From Brachycybe producta (lineage: Eukaryota > Arthropoda > Diplopoda > Playtdesmida > Andrognathidae): 64,000 nucleotides of DNA. The stretch lies in assembly GCA_036925085.1 (NCBI GenBank), contig JAUPFP010000003.1, forward strand, positions 10,624,008-10,688,007. The letters run 5' to 3'. Positions within the stretch are counted from its first letter, which is position 1. The number at the start of each line of letters is the position of its first letter. Under the pieces are notes generated by a model. It worked only from the letters and a program-made list of their open reading frames with translations. It ran no database searches and had not been told where the DNA came from. The translations under genes and the position numbers were made by a program. This document shows, piece after piece, positions 10,081 through 22,427 of this stretch.

Positions 10081-11541
10081 ATGTATGTTCCACTTAAGAA
10101 TTATACAAAACGTCAATTTATACCCCATGACATAAAGAAAATGCTTGGTAAGAAATGTTTAGCTTGGCGAACTTGGTCACGTTATGGGGATGTTTTCGCT
10201 TTAGAGTGTTATAAATTTATAGCTACCAAATTACGTGATGCAACAATCATTATAGATTACAACAAGAAGCCAAAGTTGTTAATTCCAGTTCATTATCAAA
10301 ATTTTACCAATATGTAAAGTATAATATGACTAATTCAAATACTGTCACTATAACTCCATTATTTGATAGTGACTTAAACCTGGCTAGTTCAGATATATAA
10401 AAGGCAAATGTTTTAAATTTAACTTTTCAGCAGTCATTTAATAAAATCACTGAAAAGGTTACAGTTCCCAACATAGAAATGTTGATGAAAAACATATTTT
10501 TATTGACTCACTACTTAGTGATTTAGATGTTTATATCTCATTAAGCAAGGCAAAACAAAAAGATTCTTGTGGTCCTGATGGTATTTCGGGGAAATTCATA
10601 TCACTATGTGCAAATGAATTAACTTACCCTATCTATTATATATATATAAGCTTTCTTTATTAACTGGGTGTGTACCTTTGGATTGGAAAAAAGGGATTAT
10701 TATCCCCCACTCAAGAAAGGTGATCGTTCTAACCCACAAAATTATTTACCAATTTCTTTGACAACGATAATTTGCAAGGTATTGGAGGGTTTTTTGGTTA
10801 AATATTTAGTTTGTGTGTCACTGAATATTGGGGCAATTAGTTCTTGCCAATATTTGTTTATACCTGGTAGATCAGTGAATTTACAACTTTTGGAATTCGT
10901 ATCTTTGATAATTGATGATGTTGATAATTACGGGTCTCCCAATGTATTATACTTAGATTTTGCAAAAGCAAAATTGTTAACAATTTTTTTATATAGGGGA
11001 TTTGATCTTCTAATAAGTGTCCTGGATAGATTCATTTTTATGTGATAGATCGCAAAGAGTCATTGTTTTGAACTCTTTGTCTAATGAGGTGTCCGTAACC
11101 AGTGGCGTACCACAGGGTAGTGTGTTGGGCCCCATTTTGTTTTTACTTTACTTGTCTGACTTTCCGGTTAGGAGTGATCAGATCCAAACTTATCTCTTTG
11201 CTGATGATGTAAAGAGTGTTGTTCTAAATGGAGCAAATGCACAAAACTACTTGGACCAGGTGTTTAGTTGGGCGTGCTCCCATGAAAAGAAAATATCAAT
11301 TGAAAAAAGTGCTTTGTTAAAAATGTGGTGTAGGGATGATCCCAATGAAACTGATATTAGTATAAATGGGGAACTCATCACAACCGCTAATTATTTTGTC
11401 GATTTAGGCATTATTATGGATGGATCTTTAAATTTTTCAAGACATTGTAGTTACATAGCCGCTAAGGGGAATAGACGTGCTCGTATTATCTTGAAAATAT
11501 TAACTCATAGTCCTAATGAAGTTTTAGTAAAGGCATTTTAA
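10081..11541 (+). pseudogene. LINE reverse transcriptase
   Basis: RT blocks are recognisable across several frames. DSCGPDGISGKFI lies near 10564-10600, and a block with YYPPLKKGDRSNPQNYLPISL near 10690-10760. SGVPQGSVLGPILFLLYLSDF falls at about 11101-11163 and the catalytic YLFADDVKS at about 11191-11217. The second half (11017-11541) is one clean frame; the first half has stops and frameshifts. The ADD core is intact but the protein as a whole is not. Confidence 0.8.
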
Positions 11542-11560
11542 AGTCTTTGTTAGACCAATT

Positions 11561-12013
11561 GTGGAATTTTCGTCTATAATTTGGTCTCCTCAATTTATTA
11601 AGGATATAAATATTATTGAAGGAATACAGCACAAATTCACAAGGCATCTTCATAGCATGAGCAACAACTTATATAGATCTCGTCTTTCAATATTAGGTCT
11701 ACAATCCTTAGAATTACGCCGAATTCATATCGATCTATCAATGGTTTTTAAAATTTTATTTTGTGGACTACATTGTAGTGACCGCCTACGTAAATATTTG
11801 GTAATATCTACATCTATTACCCAAGGCCATAGATGGAGAATTATACCCCCTAGGGCACGCCTTAATGTTAAGCATTCGCATTTTTTTTGTAGAACCTTAC
11901 CTATCTGGAATTCGTTGCCAGAAAGAGTTGTAAATTCAAGTTCCTTATCTGATTTTCGTAGCAAACCTTTGAGTGTGGATCTCAGTAAATATTGTTGTGT
12001 CCACCCAGACTAG
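11561..12013 (+). pseudogene. LINE ORF2 C-terminal tail
   Basis: This frame continues ORF2 after a one-base shift near 11541. It holds the QHKFTRHL block, the RLSILGLQSLELRR block and the FFCRTLPIWNSLP box that closes ORF2 in CR1/L2/Jockey-like LINEs. A 3' untranslated region of about 220 bp leads to AATAAA and the (ATT)n tail. Confidence 0.75.
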
Positions 12014-12266
12014 ATTGTATCGTATTGTGTTCCATTTTATTTGAATTTCATCTTGAATCTTGAATCAATTTTATTCGTATGAACTTTTTAAATATTTTAT
12101 TGTATTGTACTTTTGAGACTTCTATCATTTATTATGAGAACATTATGATTATAAGCTGAACTATTTGTGACAAGGCTGCATGTAAGTTGGGATTTCTTTT
12201 CTCCTTTGTGTGCCATTTTCAATTATGAAATAAACGTATTATTATTATTATTATTATTACTACCGG

Positions 12267-13230
12267 CAAACCCCCACAACTGAAAGCAACAATGTGGTTC
12301 ATGTTGTTTGGCAGTAGCCTCGCTACCCACGGCTCTGGAAGTAGCTCATCCAGATGGTAGTAGCTGTGGTATTGGCATCCCTCCATTCCCGGCTGGTCCT
12401 GCCATGAACCAAGCTGGTTATCTGAATATGCTGGTAATGCACCAACATGCCGTCCCTCAGGCTCAGGCCTAGAGGAGGTCAACATTTCAGGTCCTAGGGT
12501 ATTGAATACCCCACCACTATAGAGTGGAGAGAATGGTGTACTCCCACCGGGATCACGGGATCACAACCTGGCAAAACACTGACTCTTATCGAGGTTTCTT
12601 TGCCCCTAGGTGAGGGCAAAGTCACGCAATGGAGGGTTCCCACCGATTGAACCCTCAGGAACCCTTCATCCACGTTCGGGGATGATGGAGGCATGCCGAC
12701 CAAAACGTCGCACATCGACCTACCATCCATCCATGCTGCCTCAACGAGATGGGTATGGATCGGCTGATTCCCGGCCAGAACTCCTCCTCAACAGCGCCTC
12801 CATGTTCAGCTCCCTGGCACCTATTAGTGGAAGGTCTTCCCGTGAGAGGAAGGTTTACCGTGTGTCAAGTCAGACTTAACTGACCCCGACGACTTACCGG
12901 GCCAGTCAGGCTTAGGTGGGTAGTTAGCCCCCTTTGCCCTCTTGGACTCCTTTTCCAAAGGTGGCCGGAGCTTTACTCGGCTTCGAAGAAGCACCCTTAG
13001 CCAAAGTGATGGTCGAGGTTAGTCGCCTCGTGGCAAACCTCCCTCGATCATCCCGAAGGAGACTTCCTTTTCGGTGGAAGAGCCGGCTGACTCTTCCCAC
13101 CAGCAGTTTTGTCTATGGTGCCATGTGCTGGTGCCTTAGTAGATTGCATTGCCCCCGACGGGCGATTTGTGGCTGGCCAGCAGCTGTTGTGGCACTTGCC
13201 TGACAGGAGGTTCCCCTGTGCAAATGAATG
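12267..13230 (-). pseudogene. Internal region of a family-B LTR element
   Basis: On the minus strand, downstream of the truncated LTR at 13613-13231, lie several short open frames with no recognised family. The last (Met at 12485) reads into the LINE boundary and matches, in register, the frame at 8773-8545 beyond the LINE. Short frames at 12730-12494 and 13257-13048 show no known motif. The internal region totals only about 1.4 kb, far too short for gag and pol, so the element is a deleted or non-autonomous LTR element. Confidence 0.45.
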
Positions 13231-13613
13231 CTGTATTCTCAACGTTTGGCTGGTCATTTCGACCAGCCAAGAACACTATACAACACAAAGGCCACACGGC
13301 CAAAAAGGCAAAACACCAGAAGATGCAATTGGAGGTTGCCTGGCCTCCACCAATGATGTTTCCCAGTTCTCTGTCCACAGCACACTGCCCTGACTCAATG
13401 GCTGACCAGACCATATAAGACCTCTAGGCTGCTCCACCTAGAGGGGACAATGGTCACTTCTGACCTCTCACCCATTGACTCCAACGGTGAGAGGTCTGTT
13501 GGCACCAATACGGCGTCCGTCCAAACAGACTTCTGCATGCTGCCAGGCAGACCACTATAGGGAGTTTGTCGGCTCAATCAAAAAATTTCAAATGAGCAGA
13601 CCAGGTTGCCACA
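13231..13613 (-). mobile_element. LTR, family B, copy 2 (U3 part only)
   Basis: From 13613 downward the minus strand starts TGTGGCAACC and follows the family-B LTR for about 380 bp, through the TTATATGG region and the GGCTGGTC...GACCAGCC inverted repeat. It then diverges near 13230. The R-U5 part with the GGGGAGTACC block is missing. Confidence 0.65.
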
Positions 13614-13692
13614 AAATAAAGATTTGTCCTTTTCACGAATATCAGGGACAAGTTTCTGAAGGCACCATCGGTCTCAGGCTTACTCGCAACCT

Positions 13693-14426
13693 TGAGACGA
13701 CCCAGTTTTGCTCCTTTGTGGAGCAAAACTAATACTCTTGTGTCATCTGCTAGGTGCCTGTTTGGCTGCCAGGCAGACGACAAAATGGCCAGCAAAGGGT
13801 CACTGTCCTCCCCAGGTGGAGCAGCCTGGGGGTGGTATATAATGGCGGTGGCCATGATAACTGGGGCAGTGTGTAGTGAACCCTTATGCCTTGTGCCTTG
13901 CGCAAAATGGCGACCAATCATTTCGAATTTCAACTGGGATCATCTTTTGCGTTTTTCTCTGCTGGGTTCATTGCCCAGCAGAGAAAACGAGTGAGTGTTT
14001 TTTTAATAATTTATTACTGAATAAATTATCGCCGTTATATTTTCACTCTCTCAGCTGTGTCCGTGTCTAATTATTTATACATATAATTACTGGGGAAGTT
14101 ACCGTGGGGAGGGTGGGGGTCTGTGGGGTTTTTTCACCGACTACCACCGTCCGGTTTTCGTCATGTTCTTCGGCATGTCGGCCGGTGCTTCGGGTGTGGT
14201 ATATCCACGGTAGGATCCATCGGGGGTCTACTGTGGAGTCTTCTATGGTCGGCGGCAATTCACCGTTGACTCACGGGGAGACGGACTCCCAACCGGTGCT
14301 ACCCATCGTCACAGGCAGACGAGAGGAGGGTTGGCCCATGCTGAACTCGTCCCGTGGGAGTCAGCAGCCGGCGAAACAGGTAAGTTTCTCCGGGGGTTTT
14401 GTAACGGGCAAAATCAGGTCATTACA
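13693..14426 (+). mobile_element. LTR, family A, copy 2
   Basis: A 734-bp match to 704-1458. It starts TGAGACGACC and ends GTCATTACA. TATATAATGG lies near 13837-13846, AATAAA near 14020, the GTTACCGTGGGG block at about 14098-14109 and a splice donor CAG/GTAAGT at about 14377-14385. It stands back to back with the minus-strand family-B fragment, 79 bp away, and is followed at once by the hAT relic, whose 5' end it has replaced. Confidence 0.7.
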
Positions 14427-16078
14427 ATATCATCACAAAAATACGATGATGTTTTGATAGCCTCTTATATATCAAAATTAATTGCTAAATCGGGGAAAGC
14501 CCATACCATCGGCGAAGAGTTGATACTGCCAGCTGTCAAAGAAGTTTTTGAAATGGTTTTACGCCATCCAGCCGCATAAAATGTAATCAAAAATGTCCCA
14601 TTAAGCAACGATACAGTGGGAGGACGAATTGATGAGATGGCTGAATACGTTGAAGTTTCCTTATGCAAACTTTTGATACCTGCCGAATTTTTCTTTCGAG
14701 TTGATGAATGAACCTTGCCAGGTAATGAGGCTTTACTGTTGGCATACATCCAGTTTGTGAAGGAAGGAACAATTATTCAAGAGATGTTTTTTTCAAGAAG
14801 CTTCATTGCAGATACTAAAGGTGAATCTATTTTTAATACTGTCAAAGATTATTTTAAAGAGAAAAATATTTCTCTTGTGAACATTATGTCTGTTGCCACT
14901 GATTAAGCGCCTGCAATGGTGACGCCGTCATCGTGGGTTCATCGCCATTTTGAAGAAGCAGGTACCAGGTATTTTAGCTGTTCACTGCATGATTCACAGA
15001 CAACATTTAGTTATAAAAAACCTCAGTGACTGTTTGCATCAGTCATTACAATATGTCATCTCTGCTGTGAACAAAATTCGCAGTAATGCTCTCAATGATC
15101 GATTATATATTTGGGCAGCTGTGTAATGATAATGATGAAGAATTTAATCGCTTGCTTCTACACATCGAGGTTCATTGGTTCTCCAAAGACGCCTGACAAA
15201 ATAGGTTCTGGAATCTTTTGGACTCTATGCTTGAGTTCCTCGAAGAGAAAGATGTAGCTCTGAGAGACAGATTGCTACAATTTAAGACCGAAGTTGCTTA
15301 CATCACCGATTTATTCACAAAATGCAATGAAATTAATTTGTAGTTTCAAGGCGATGAACTCAATTTAATAACAACAAAATCTGTTATATCTGCGTTCCTA
15401 AAAAAACTCACTTTGTGGAAGCAGAATTTTGGTTGCAACGAGTTCAGCCAGTTTCCAATCTTGTCGTATTTGCATAACAACAATGAAATCCCCTTCGATG
15501 ATAAACAAGTTTACTGTCAACACCTCGGGTCTTTGCACAAAGACTTTTCTGAGCATTTTGAGGATATTTTGTCCCTGGAAGTTCCTCAATGGGTCATGAA
15601 CCTTTTTGTGAATATTGAGACAGCAGAGGTTCAGGTTCAGGAGGAATTGGTCGAACTTTCAACAAATGAAACTTTGAAAGCCAGCTTAAAGAATGGTGAT
15701 CGGCTCACAGAATTTTGGCTTCAAGGTAACATCAGTCGCCTCTACCCTGGACTGTGGACTATAGTCAAAAAACTTTTAATTACTTTTCCTTCCTCGTATC
15801 TCATTGAGCGAGGATTCAGTGCTTTGACGGATCTTGTTACCAAAAAGAGGAATCGACTCCAAATCGTCCAAAGAGGGGACTTGAGCCTTCATCTCACAAA
15901 AATTGAACCAAACATTAAGAAACTGGCCCTGAACCATCAAGCCCAACCATCCCACTGACATAGTTACTGTTTTAATGTAAAATTAATTTCTTTTTTGTTG
16001 TTTTATAAGGGGGGCGTTGACAATTTTTTTGCTCCTCAGGTGGGGGGGTGGCAGTTTTAAAAAGGTTGAGAACCACTG
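14427..16078 (+). pseudogene. hAT transposase relic (ZBED5/SCAND3-like)
   Basis: Plus-strand coding remains in several frames. Near 14490-14640 lie HTIGEELILPAVKEVFEM and VPLSNDTVGGRIDEMAE, the start of the catalytic region. EFFFRVDE and the FFSRSFIADTKGESIF block follow. At 15413-15958 is an open frame ending in the hAT dimerisation region, with FPSSYLIERGFSAL, KKRNRLQI and LSLHLTKIEPNI. Its 3' terminal repeat, ending GAACCACTG at 16078, is the usual hAT end read backwards. The BED finger and 5' repeat are gone, replaced by the family-A LTR. Multiple stops show it is dead. Confidence 0.75.
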
Positions 16079-16556
16079 CTATAGATCCTATAGTATCTAC
16101 ATGTATAGGAGGCTATGCTGTGACCAACGCCTTAGAGTAAAGGCCTTGACACTACATAGTGCTGCCATCTAGTAGGAATAGTACCCTAACACATATACTT
16201 GTAAGACACAAATCAATGATGTATTATGAAAAATGCCTGGAATGACTAAAAAATACACCAAATAAAACAAATTAAGAACAAACAAATAACTAAACACAAC
16301 ACACATTATTATTATTTTTATTTATCAATTAATTTTAATCATTTAAAAAAACTTTTATCGAATGCCAGTTAATATTTTCATTTTTCTTATTTGTTTCATC
16401 TGTTCACTTTTTCTGTAATTTGCTTGCACAATGTTTTCAAACAAATTTTAAAATAAATTCTTGATATTAACAACAAAATCTCTTTTCCATGACACAATTT
16501 CATTAAGTCGCTTAAAGCACCAATGTGTAATTTAGCATTGTATTCAGCTATCAATA
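16079..16556. other. AT-rich stretch with no recognised feature
   Basis: No gene or repeat partner is seen. The first bases (CTATAGAT) would be the expected 8-bp target duplication of the hAT relic, but the left side is lost. Confidence 0.45.
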
Positions 16557-19500
16557 TTAAATCTGCAAGTTGATTATGAACATTTTGTCACTTTTTGCAG
16601 CTTTGAATATGCTGTATAGTGTGCAAGCACATCGCAAAAGAAGCAGAGATAGAGAGGTGAGGCCATCTCGGTTCAATTCATCAAAGTATCCCCAACTCTC
16701 ACTTTTGAAAATAATGTGACTGTTGCTGCACTGATTTTCTATAAGAGCATCTTTGCAATTTTCACATACAACTGCAGAACTACGTTTGACTCTTAAAGCA
16801 AGATAGCCAGAGATGTATATTACTGAGCCTTCTTCATTATTCTCCATATTCAGTGAAATTGGTGTATCAAGATTTGTTTGTCTTCTCATAAAAGCAGTGG
16901 TTTTGCAATCAATATCTAATCTTTCATGGTAATCATGATCAATATGGGATTCCACCTTTTCCAGATTTAAGATGATGTCTTTGTGAGCTTTTGACATCAA
17001 CCAATATTTATTACCAACCTTAAGATGACATTTTCTGTACCTCGACTCTTCTCTGAACAGTACGGTGCCCGCACAGAGAAGATTCGAGCTGCAGAGAGAG
17101 TTGGATGGAGACAGATCGTGGTCACTCCTCTGCATGGGGGTGAAATCGATGCAGGAGAGTGGTGGCCATCTCTCTCTCTTCCGGTTGATGCTGATGTACA
17201 TCTTCTCCTTTCGGTATCCCGACAAGAGAAGATGTTGTAGCTGCTGAGAATCGTATAACTCTTGCCCTGTGGAGTCTCTGGCCTCTGAAGAGAAGTTGGT
17301 TACATTACAGAAAGACAACACTGTTTCTTATTATAACTCTTTATTCATCACTTGTAAGAAACACAGAATACAAGGATGAATATATGAAATACTAACGGTG
17401 CGTCCTCAGGCCCATGATTCGGAATTAGATCACAGAATACAGGCAAAGGACAAGAACTAACTACAAAGAGGAACACGGCCCTTTTATACTTTGGACCTGT
17501 GTACACCTGCGAGGTGTAACCAGGTCCAAGTGACCATGGTCTTATTTGTATCAATCCGCCGCTTGGGTATGAGTTAGAAAGGTGAGTCAGAGGGGAGGGA
17601 GGGACGGTTGAGAGTTGTTTACCCCCGGGCTATGGTTTTGGCGGGATCATGATTTACAGGGTGTTACATCTTTGTACCTATTTAGTTTCGTTGTGCAGTC
17701 AGGAGTCATTGGAACATCATTCCATATCCGCTTCATGGAGCTGGAATTTCGGAATGTATTTCTTGCAGATGATGTTGCCTATTAAAATCTCCATTTTAAT
17801 AACACAGAATAATCAGAACAATCGCCTAAAACAATAAGTTGGTTACCTCGTACTGCATTACCGCAACTGTTGGATAATCAGTAGCAACTTTTGAATTATA
17901 TCCTGTATTCCTTGTAGAGTGATCAAAAATGCTTTAAAAGTGTTCTTTGAAAACTTGTGTGGATTACCTGAAAAATAAGACTGTCAGTTGTAAATTCAAA
18001 CTTGATTCAATGAATGGACATTTATCTTGCATACCTGATACATTCCATATTCTCAACCATGTCTGCAAGAGTTTCATTTTTTGAAGTCTGGGATCATATA
18101 TGCTGCAAAGTTCTTTCAAATCTGGATTTCTTTCACGAATATCTTGGCCACAGTATTGCACATTCATCCAGCACCATGCTGCATACATGTTTTTAATAAA
18201 TTTAATCGTTTCTATTGCCCCATGGAAGTCTTTCTGATTAGCATTTTTGTAATATTCCAATGCAGCTGCTGTACTTGGAGATGAGCCAAATGAAGACTGC
18301 CTCTGTGTAAAAGATGGATATACACTGGCATGTGTTAAGTTATGTGCAAGTTTATGCTGCAAAACTGATTCTGTTGACACTAATTTTCGCAATAGGTCAA
18401 ATTGCACTAGTCCATCAACTGTTTTCAGCATATGGAGTGGACTGTTAAGCCAATTATTTCGGACACATTTTATCAAATGACATGGGTCAAAAATGATTGT
18501 CTATGTTCTTTTATCATCCTAGGGGTGTGTCACAGTAGCAGTAATTGTCTCATTATACTGTACACTGAGTGATTTTGCAAGACTCTGGTTCATTTTAGCA
18601 TTGTCCATTGTTATACCTTCAATTAGTCCATCATTTTCTTCTACAATTTTTATTACTTCTACAGTAACTTCCTTCAAATATGTGCTGCTCAAGTTTTTGA
18701 CTGGAAAAAAAGCTGCCACTTCATGAAATGGGCCACAAATTGATTGTAACATGAATACCAAAATCTTGTTTGTTAATACATCAGGCTGATTACTAGCCAA
18801 ACCAAATACATTTTGTCCATCAAATGATGCTTTAGAAGAAATCTGAATTTCATCTAATAGCAGTTGCAGATGATTGTTTTTTGTTGAAAGATCAGCCAAA
18901 CAATCATTTAAGAATGTTACTTGTTCATTGACCAATCCAGGTTTTGCTGCATAAGACATTGTATAACGATATAAGGTTCTCTCAGAGGGCAGGATTATAT
19001 GGCCAGAAGTATACAGGCTCTTGTAAGCTGCAGATGAATGAAAATGTAATGTCATTGCCAATCGCAGAACTGCTAGATTCCATCTTCTGGCCGATGGATG
19101 ACAAGAAATCACTTTTAGTTGCTCTTTAATGAAGAGCAAAACCAAGATAGTGTCATCTACTGTGTCATCTTCAGTGCTCTTGGATTCATTATTCATGTCA
19201 ATGGCAATAATTGCTTCTTCAACACTAGCAAGTATAGCATATATGACATGATTTATAATGTTCATCTTGTCAAACTCTTGCAAAATAGCAATAAATTCAC
19301 TTCAAATATGAATATTTAAATTCCGTTTCAAGCTTTGAGCTTCTGCTTTAGAAAGTTCATGAATGCCAGTGCAGAATTGAACCTGCATGCCACTTATTTG
19401 CACAGACTTTGTAACAGCAGGAACATGATTATTTGCCACTGATACTGTATAATACCATGAAGCAGTAGCATTCACAGCACAAAACCAAATAGGAATATCG

Positions 19501-19895
19501 GCTGAAATATCCATTATAGGGTGTGCATTTCCAGTAACTGTTCCAACTAAAGCTGTTCCTGATGAAAAACAATCCTCTGAAACAACATTTTGTGTTAAAT
19601 TGTCAATGTTTCTTTAACCACATGAGAGGTTTCCTTAAAAACTTCTACCGTTTTCAGGTTTCTTGTTGGAAGATGTCTGCTTGTTTCAGCTGTGGAGCTC
19701 AATCTTGGACGTGTTGACCAGTTACCACTAATATCAGTAGGCAAAAAATGTCGTGAACAAATCACTGTTGTTTTGTAATCACGTAATTTCAAGTTGTGGA
19801 AATTTAAAAAAATTAAGCTGAGTGAAGCCATCATCCTCAACTACATTTATTCCCTTCTTACAGTTACAGCCAAACACACAACAAATTTGTGGCAT
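16557..19895 (-). pseudogene. P/THAP-type transposase relic B, interrupted by an LTR
   Basis: On the minus strand the coding remains begin at a Met at 19895 with the start of a THAP domain (MPQICCVFGCNCKK, NFFKFPQ), then the TVICSRHFLPTDI block in a second frame. At 19283-18519 lies the catalytic region: LLLDEIQISSKASFDG with the first Asp and ITMDNAKMNQSLAKSL with the second. The frame at 18476-17964 begins with IKCVRNNW, the block after the third acidic position. At 16850-16557 is the C-terminal part (YISGYLALRV, VVCENC). A family-E LTR splits the last part at 17036-17668. This is the most complete P-like relic here, but it is frameshifted at several places. Confidence 0.7.
17036..17668 (-). 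mobile_element. Solo LTR, family E, copy 1
   Basis: A 633-bp segment reading TGTAACACCC at 17668 to GGTACA at 17036 on the minus strand. It has TATAAAAGG near 17497-17489 and AATAAAG near 17344. It matches 57600-58180 over most of its length. It interrupts the P-like relic; the flanks share only an imperfect GGTACA(A/G)A, so the exact ends are uncertain by several bases. Confidence 0.6.
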
Positions 19896-20772
19896 AATGA
19901 GTTTCTTGAGTTTCTGAAATAAAAAGGAAATATCGAATTTTGTCGTCAACATTCAACATTCATTAAATTGATGAAACCATAATATGGATGTATTGATGCC
20001 ACATTGTACGCGTTGAAACCATAATTGAGATTATTGAAATATGGTGAACTACCAACAGGCATATTCTAGTAATGTTAATATTCATTTTAAATTTTATGCT
20101 AAGTACTAAATAAGGTAAATTATTTATCAATGTCTATATTTACGTGAAACAGTGATTAAATTTGTGTTTAGAAACTCAAAACATAAAATTATGCAGCCAC
20201 ATACATGCGTTTTTAAAATCTTATCATTAGGTAGGGTTTCATATACCTAATATATTTCATTTATGAAAAGTTAGCTTTTATAATAATATATTTATATGAT
20301 ACCTTTCAGTTGCTGTTAAAATAACAAGTAGAAAGTAACAGGAACTCTTAAACAAACAAAATATAAGCAAACCGATGGGTTTGCTTATATTTTGCTGCTA
20401 TAAAAATTGAATGGGGCGACCATGAGGTGACATGGAGGGGATATAGAGGCGACAAATGTATTTTCACTGTTAAACACTGTTACACAGGGAACTATTTTAC
20501 GCCATGTCAGTGTGAGGCAGAAAACGAAGCATGGTGTACAGGTGTGTGTGTGTCATTTTTGTTAATAGTTTTTATTCACAAGCAAATAAAATGCCTTCCT
20601 CGTGTAGTGCTGTAAATTGAGTGAATAGATTTGAAAAGGGAAAGAATAGAACATTTTTTAAGTAAGTATATTTTATTTCATTTGGTAAAGTGGGTTGAGT
20701 TGGTCCACATACCTAAACTGGAACACTTTTCTTTTATCAATAAAATGAATAGTTACCACACAATAAAGAAAA
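19896..20772. other. Unassigned stretch holding a perfect hairpin
   Basis: No protein family is recognised. The only clear structure is the 17-bp stem at 20357-20394. A 62-codon frame at 20427-20615 shows nothing convincing. Confidence 0.4.
20357..20394. repeat. Perfect 17-bp hairpin, 4-base loop
   Basis: Bases 20357-20373 are the exact reverse complement of 20378-20394, with loop GATG. It lies about 380 bp outside the 3' LTR of the large Ty3-like element. Confidence 0.85.
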
Positions 20773-21631
20773 TGATACTATTTTCTGGATGGGCACTAGC
20801 ATAGTGTCCCACCACGACAGGAACAACAGGAACGACTAAGAGCTTGCTGGTGCTTGGCTTTAAATATGATTTCACTTTGAAATCATGTGACAGTAAGCCA
20901 CCAATAAGCTTTTGGCTTACAATTCAAATTTTAATGAGATGCAAAAGTAAAACAGAAAAATCTCAACATTGGGTCTATGGGAGACCACATGGGGGTCAAA
21001 AACCCATTTCGTTTTGTATAGACCCAATGTTAAATTTGAAACAATCATGCCAATGCAACTCTATGGAGGATCCAAAAAGGTCATTTAAGCCTATCCATAG
21101 AGGTGCATTGGAAGAATTTTCAAGTGACAGTTTAGAGAACCAAATTATTTGAAGTTGCTGAAATGTTCTCCAAATGATAAAACCATATGTTAATGTTAAC
21201 CAGTGAATGTTTACAAACACATGTTTTTCGTTCGTGACATTATTGGTAATTTATTGGGTGATGGGATTTTAGGATGGACGATGGTCAATGGAGATCTATT
21301 GTGAGAAAATCAGCAGGGGTCATGCAGTGAAGTTTCTTTCATTTGACGTGTTGACAGATTTAATAGCTGCACACTAAGAGAAGAGGAAGGGAAGGTTCGT
21401 TTTACCGCCACCCCTTCCTCATACGATAGAGAAAAGAGAAGAGATGACATCACGTTGTCATGGTGACGACCATGCTTTAGGGTGAATTGATCTAAGGGGG
21501 TGAGGAGGAACATTCGCGATGCCTACTCACAACCCTTTTTATAACTGTGAAAAGAAGAAGAAAGAACGAGCAGACGATGCATTGCTATAGTAACGCCATG
21601 CTGTCGGTTCTAAAAATTCGGGTTCGTTACA
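20773..21631 (-). repeat. 3' LTR of the large Ty3-like element
   Basis: On the minus strand it starts TGTAACGAACCCG and ends GTATCA. A TATAAAAA box lies near 21543-21536 and AATAAA near 21256-21251. It is near-identical to 32720-33576. A 102-codon open frame inside it (20844-21152) also occurs in the other LTR and is not a gene. Similarity may extend some 20 bp beyond 20773, so the left boundary is approximate. Confidence 0.85.
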
Positions 21632-21640
21632 CTCCCCTTT
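21632..21640 (-). promoter_or_regulatory. Polypurine tract next to the 3' LTR
   Basis: On the minus strand the bases directly before the LTR read AAAGGGGAG. This is the expected primer site for plus-strand DNA synthesis and fixes which LTR is the 3' one. Confidence 0.7.
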
Positions 21641-22427
21641 GCTAAACTGAAGCATGTCCCCAGGCTTCATACATAAAAAAAACTGTTAAAATAAAAGTAA
21701 CATAATTCTGGTACTCTAAACGTTTCCCCCTTTTATTTTCTGAAATTACAACCGTTTGTTATTTCCCCCCTAATTTTATGATTTCTCAAGAAATCCCACC
21801 CTTAATTCTGTATCATTGTTCTTTTGTGAAATTCTAATAAAAAGATCGGCTATTATTTTTGTCTAACCCGTAGTCTTTTGTAATGTGCAATTCTAGGAAC
21901 ATCCAACGGAAAGCATACAATCAAAAAAGCGAAATTGCTGATCAACTATCCCGATTTATTTCCATCATCCAACAAAGTTTTAATACAGTGGGTTTACAAG
22001 ATGTATCAAAGATACTATTATATTTATTCAAACATATCCTTTTTTTCTTTTTGAATAATAACAAAAACTAACACAAGAAACTAGGAATCGTGTTTCCCAC
22101 AATAAACGAAAAAAAAAAATTTCTCATGAACGAATGAAAAGAATATGGTTATATAGGTTATAACGGTTATAACTTTTTTTCTTACTACTATAGAGTTTTT
22201 CTGTATGTATTAACTACTTGCATTGAGAAAAGGGAGAAAAGAAAAAAAATAATCATCCCCCTTCAGATTTATAAAGAGAGACAGAAAAATGAATGGTTAA
22301 CAAGTGATCTATTCCGGTTAATTGACACAGATTGATTAAAAAACGTTTAAGACCTTATTGATAGAAAAATAAAAAAAAGAATACAAAACACAAAAAAAAC
22401 TTCCGAAGTCCGTTGATGGCCAGATGC

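Larger units (their letters stand above)
8779..12261 (+). mobile_element. APE-type LINE (CR1/Jockey-like), damaged
   Basis: A plus-strand non-LTR retrotransposon of about 3.5 kb ends with AATAAA and an (ATT)n tail at 12238-12258. It is flanked by ACCGG on both sides (8774-8778 and 12262-12266). In order it holds an ORF1-like frame, the C-terminal part of an endonuclease, a reverse transcriptase and a C-terminal tail. The insertion lies within an open frame of a family-B LTR element on the other strand, and that frame stays in register across it. This supports the boundaries. Several frameshifts and stops make it inactive. Confidence 0.75.
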
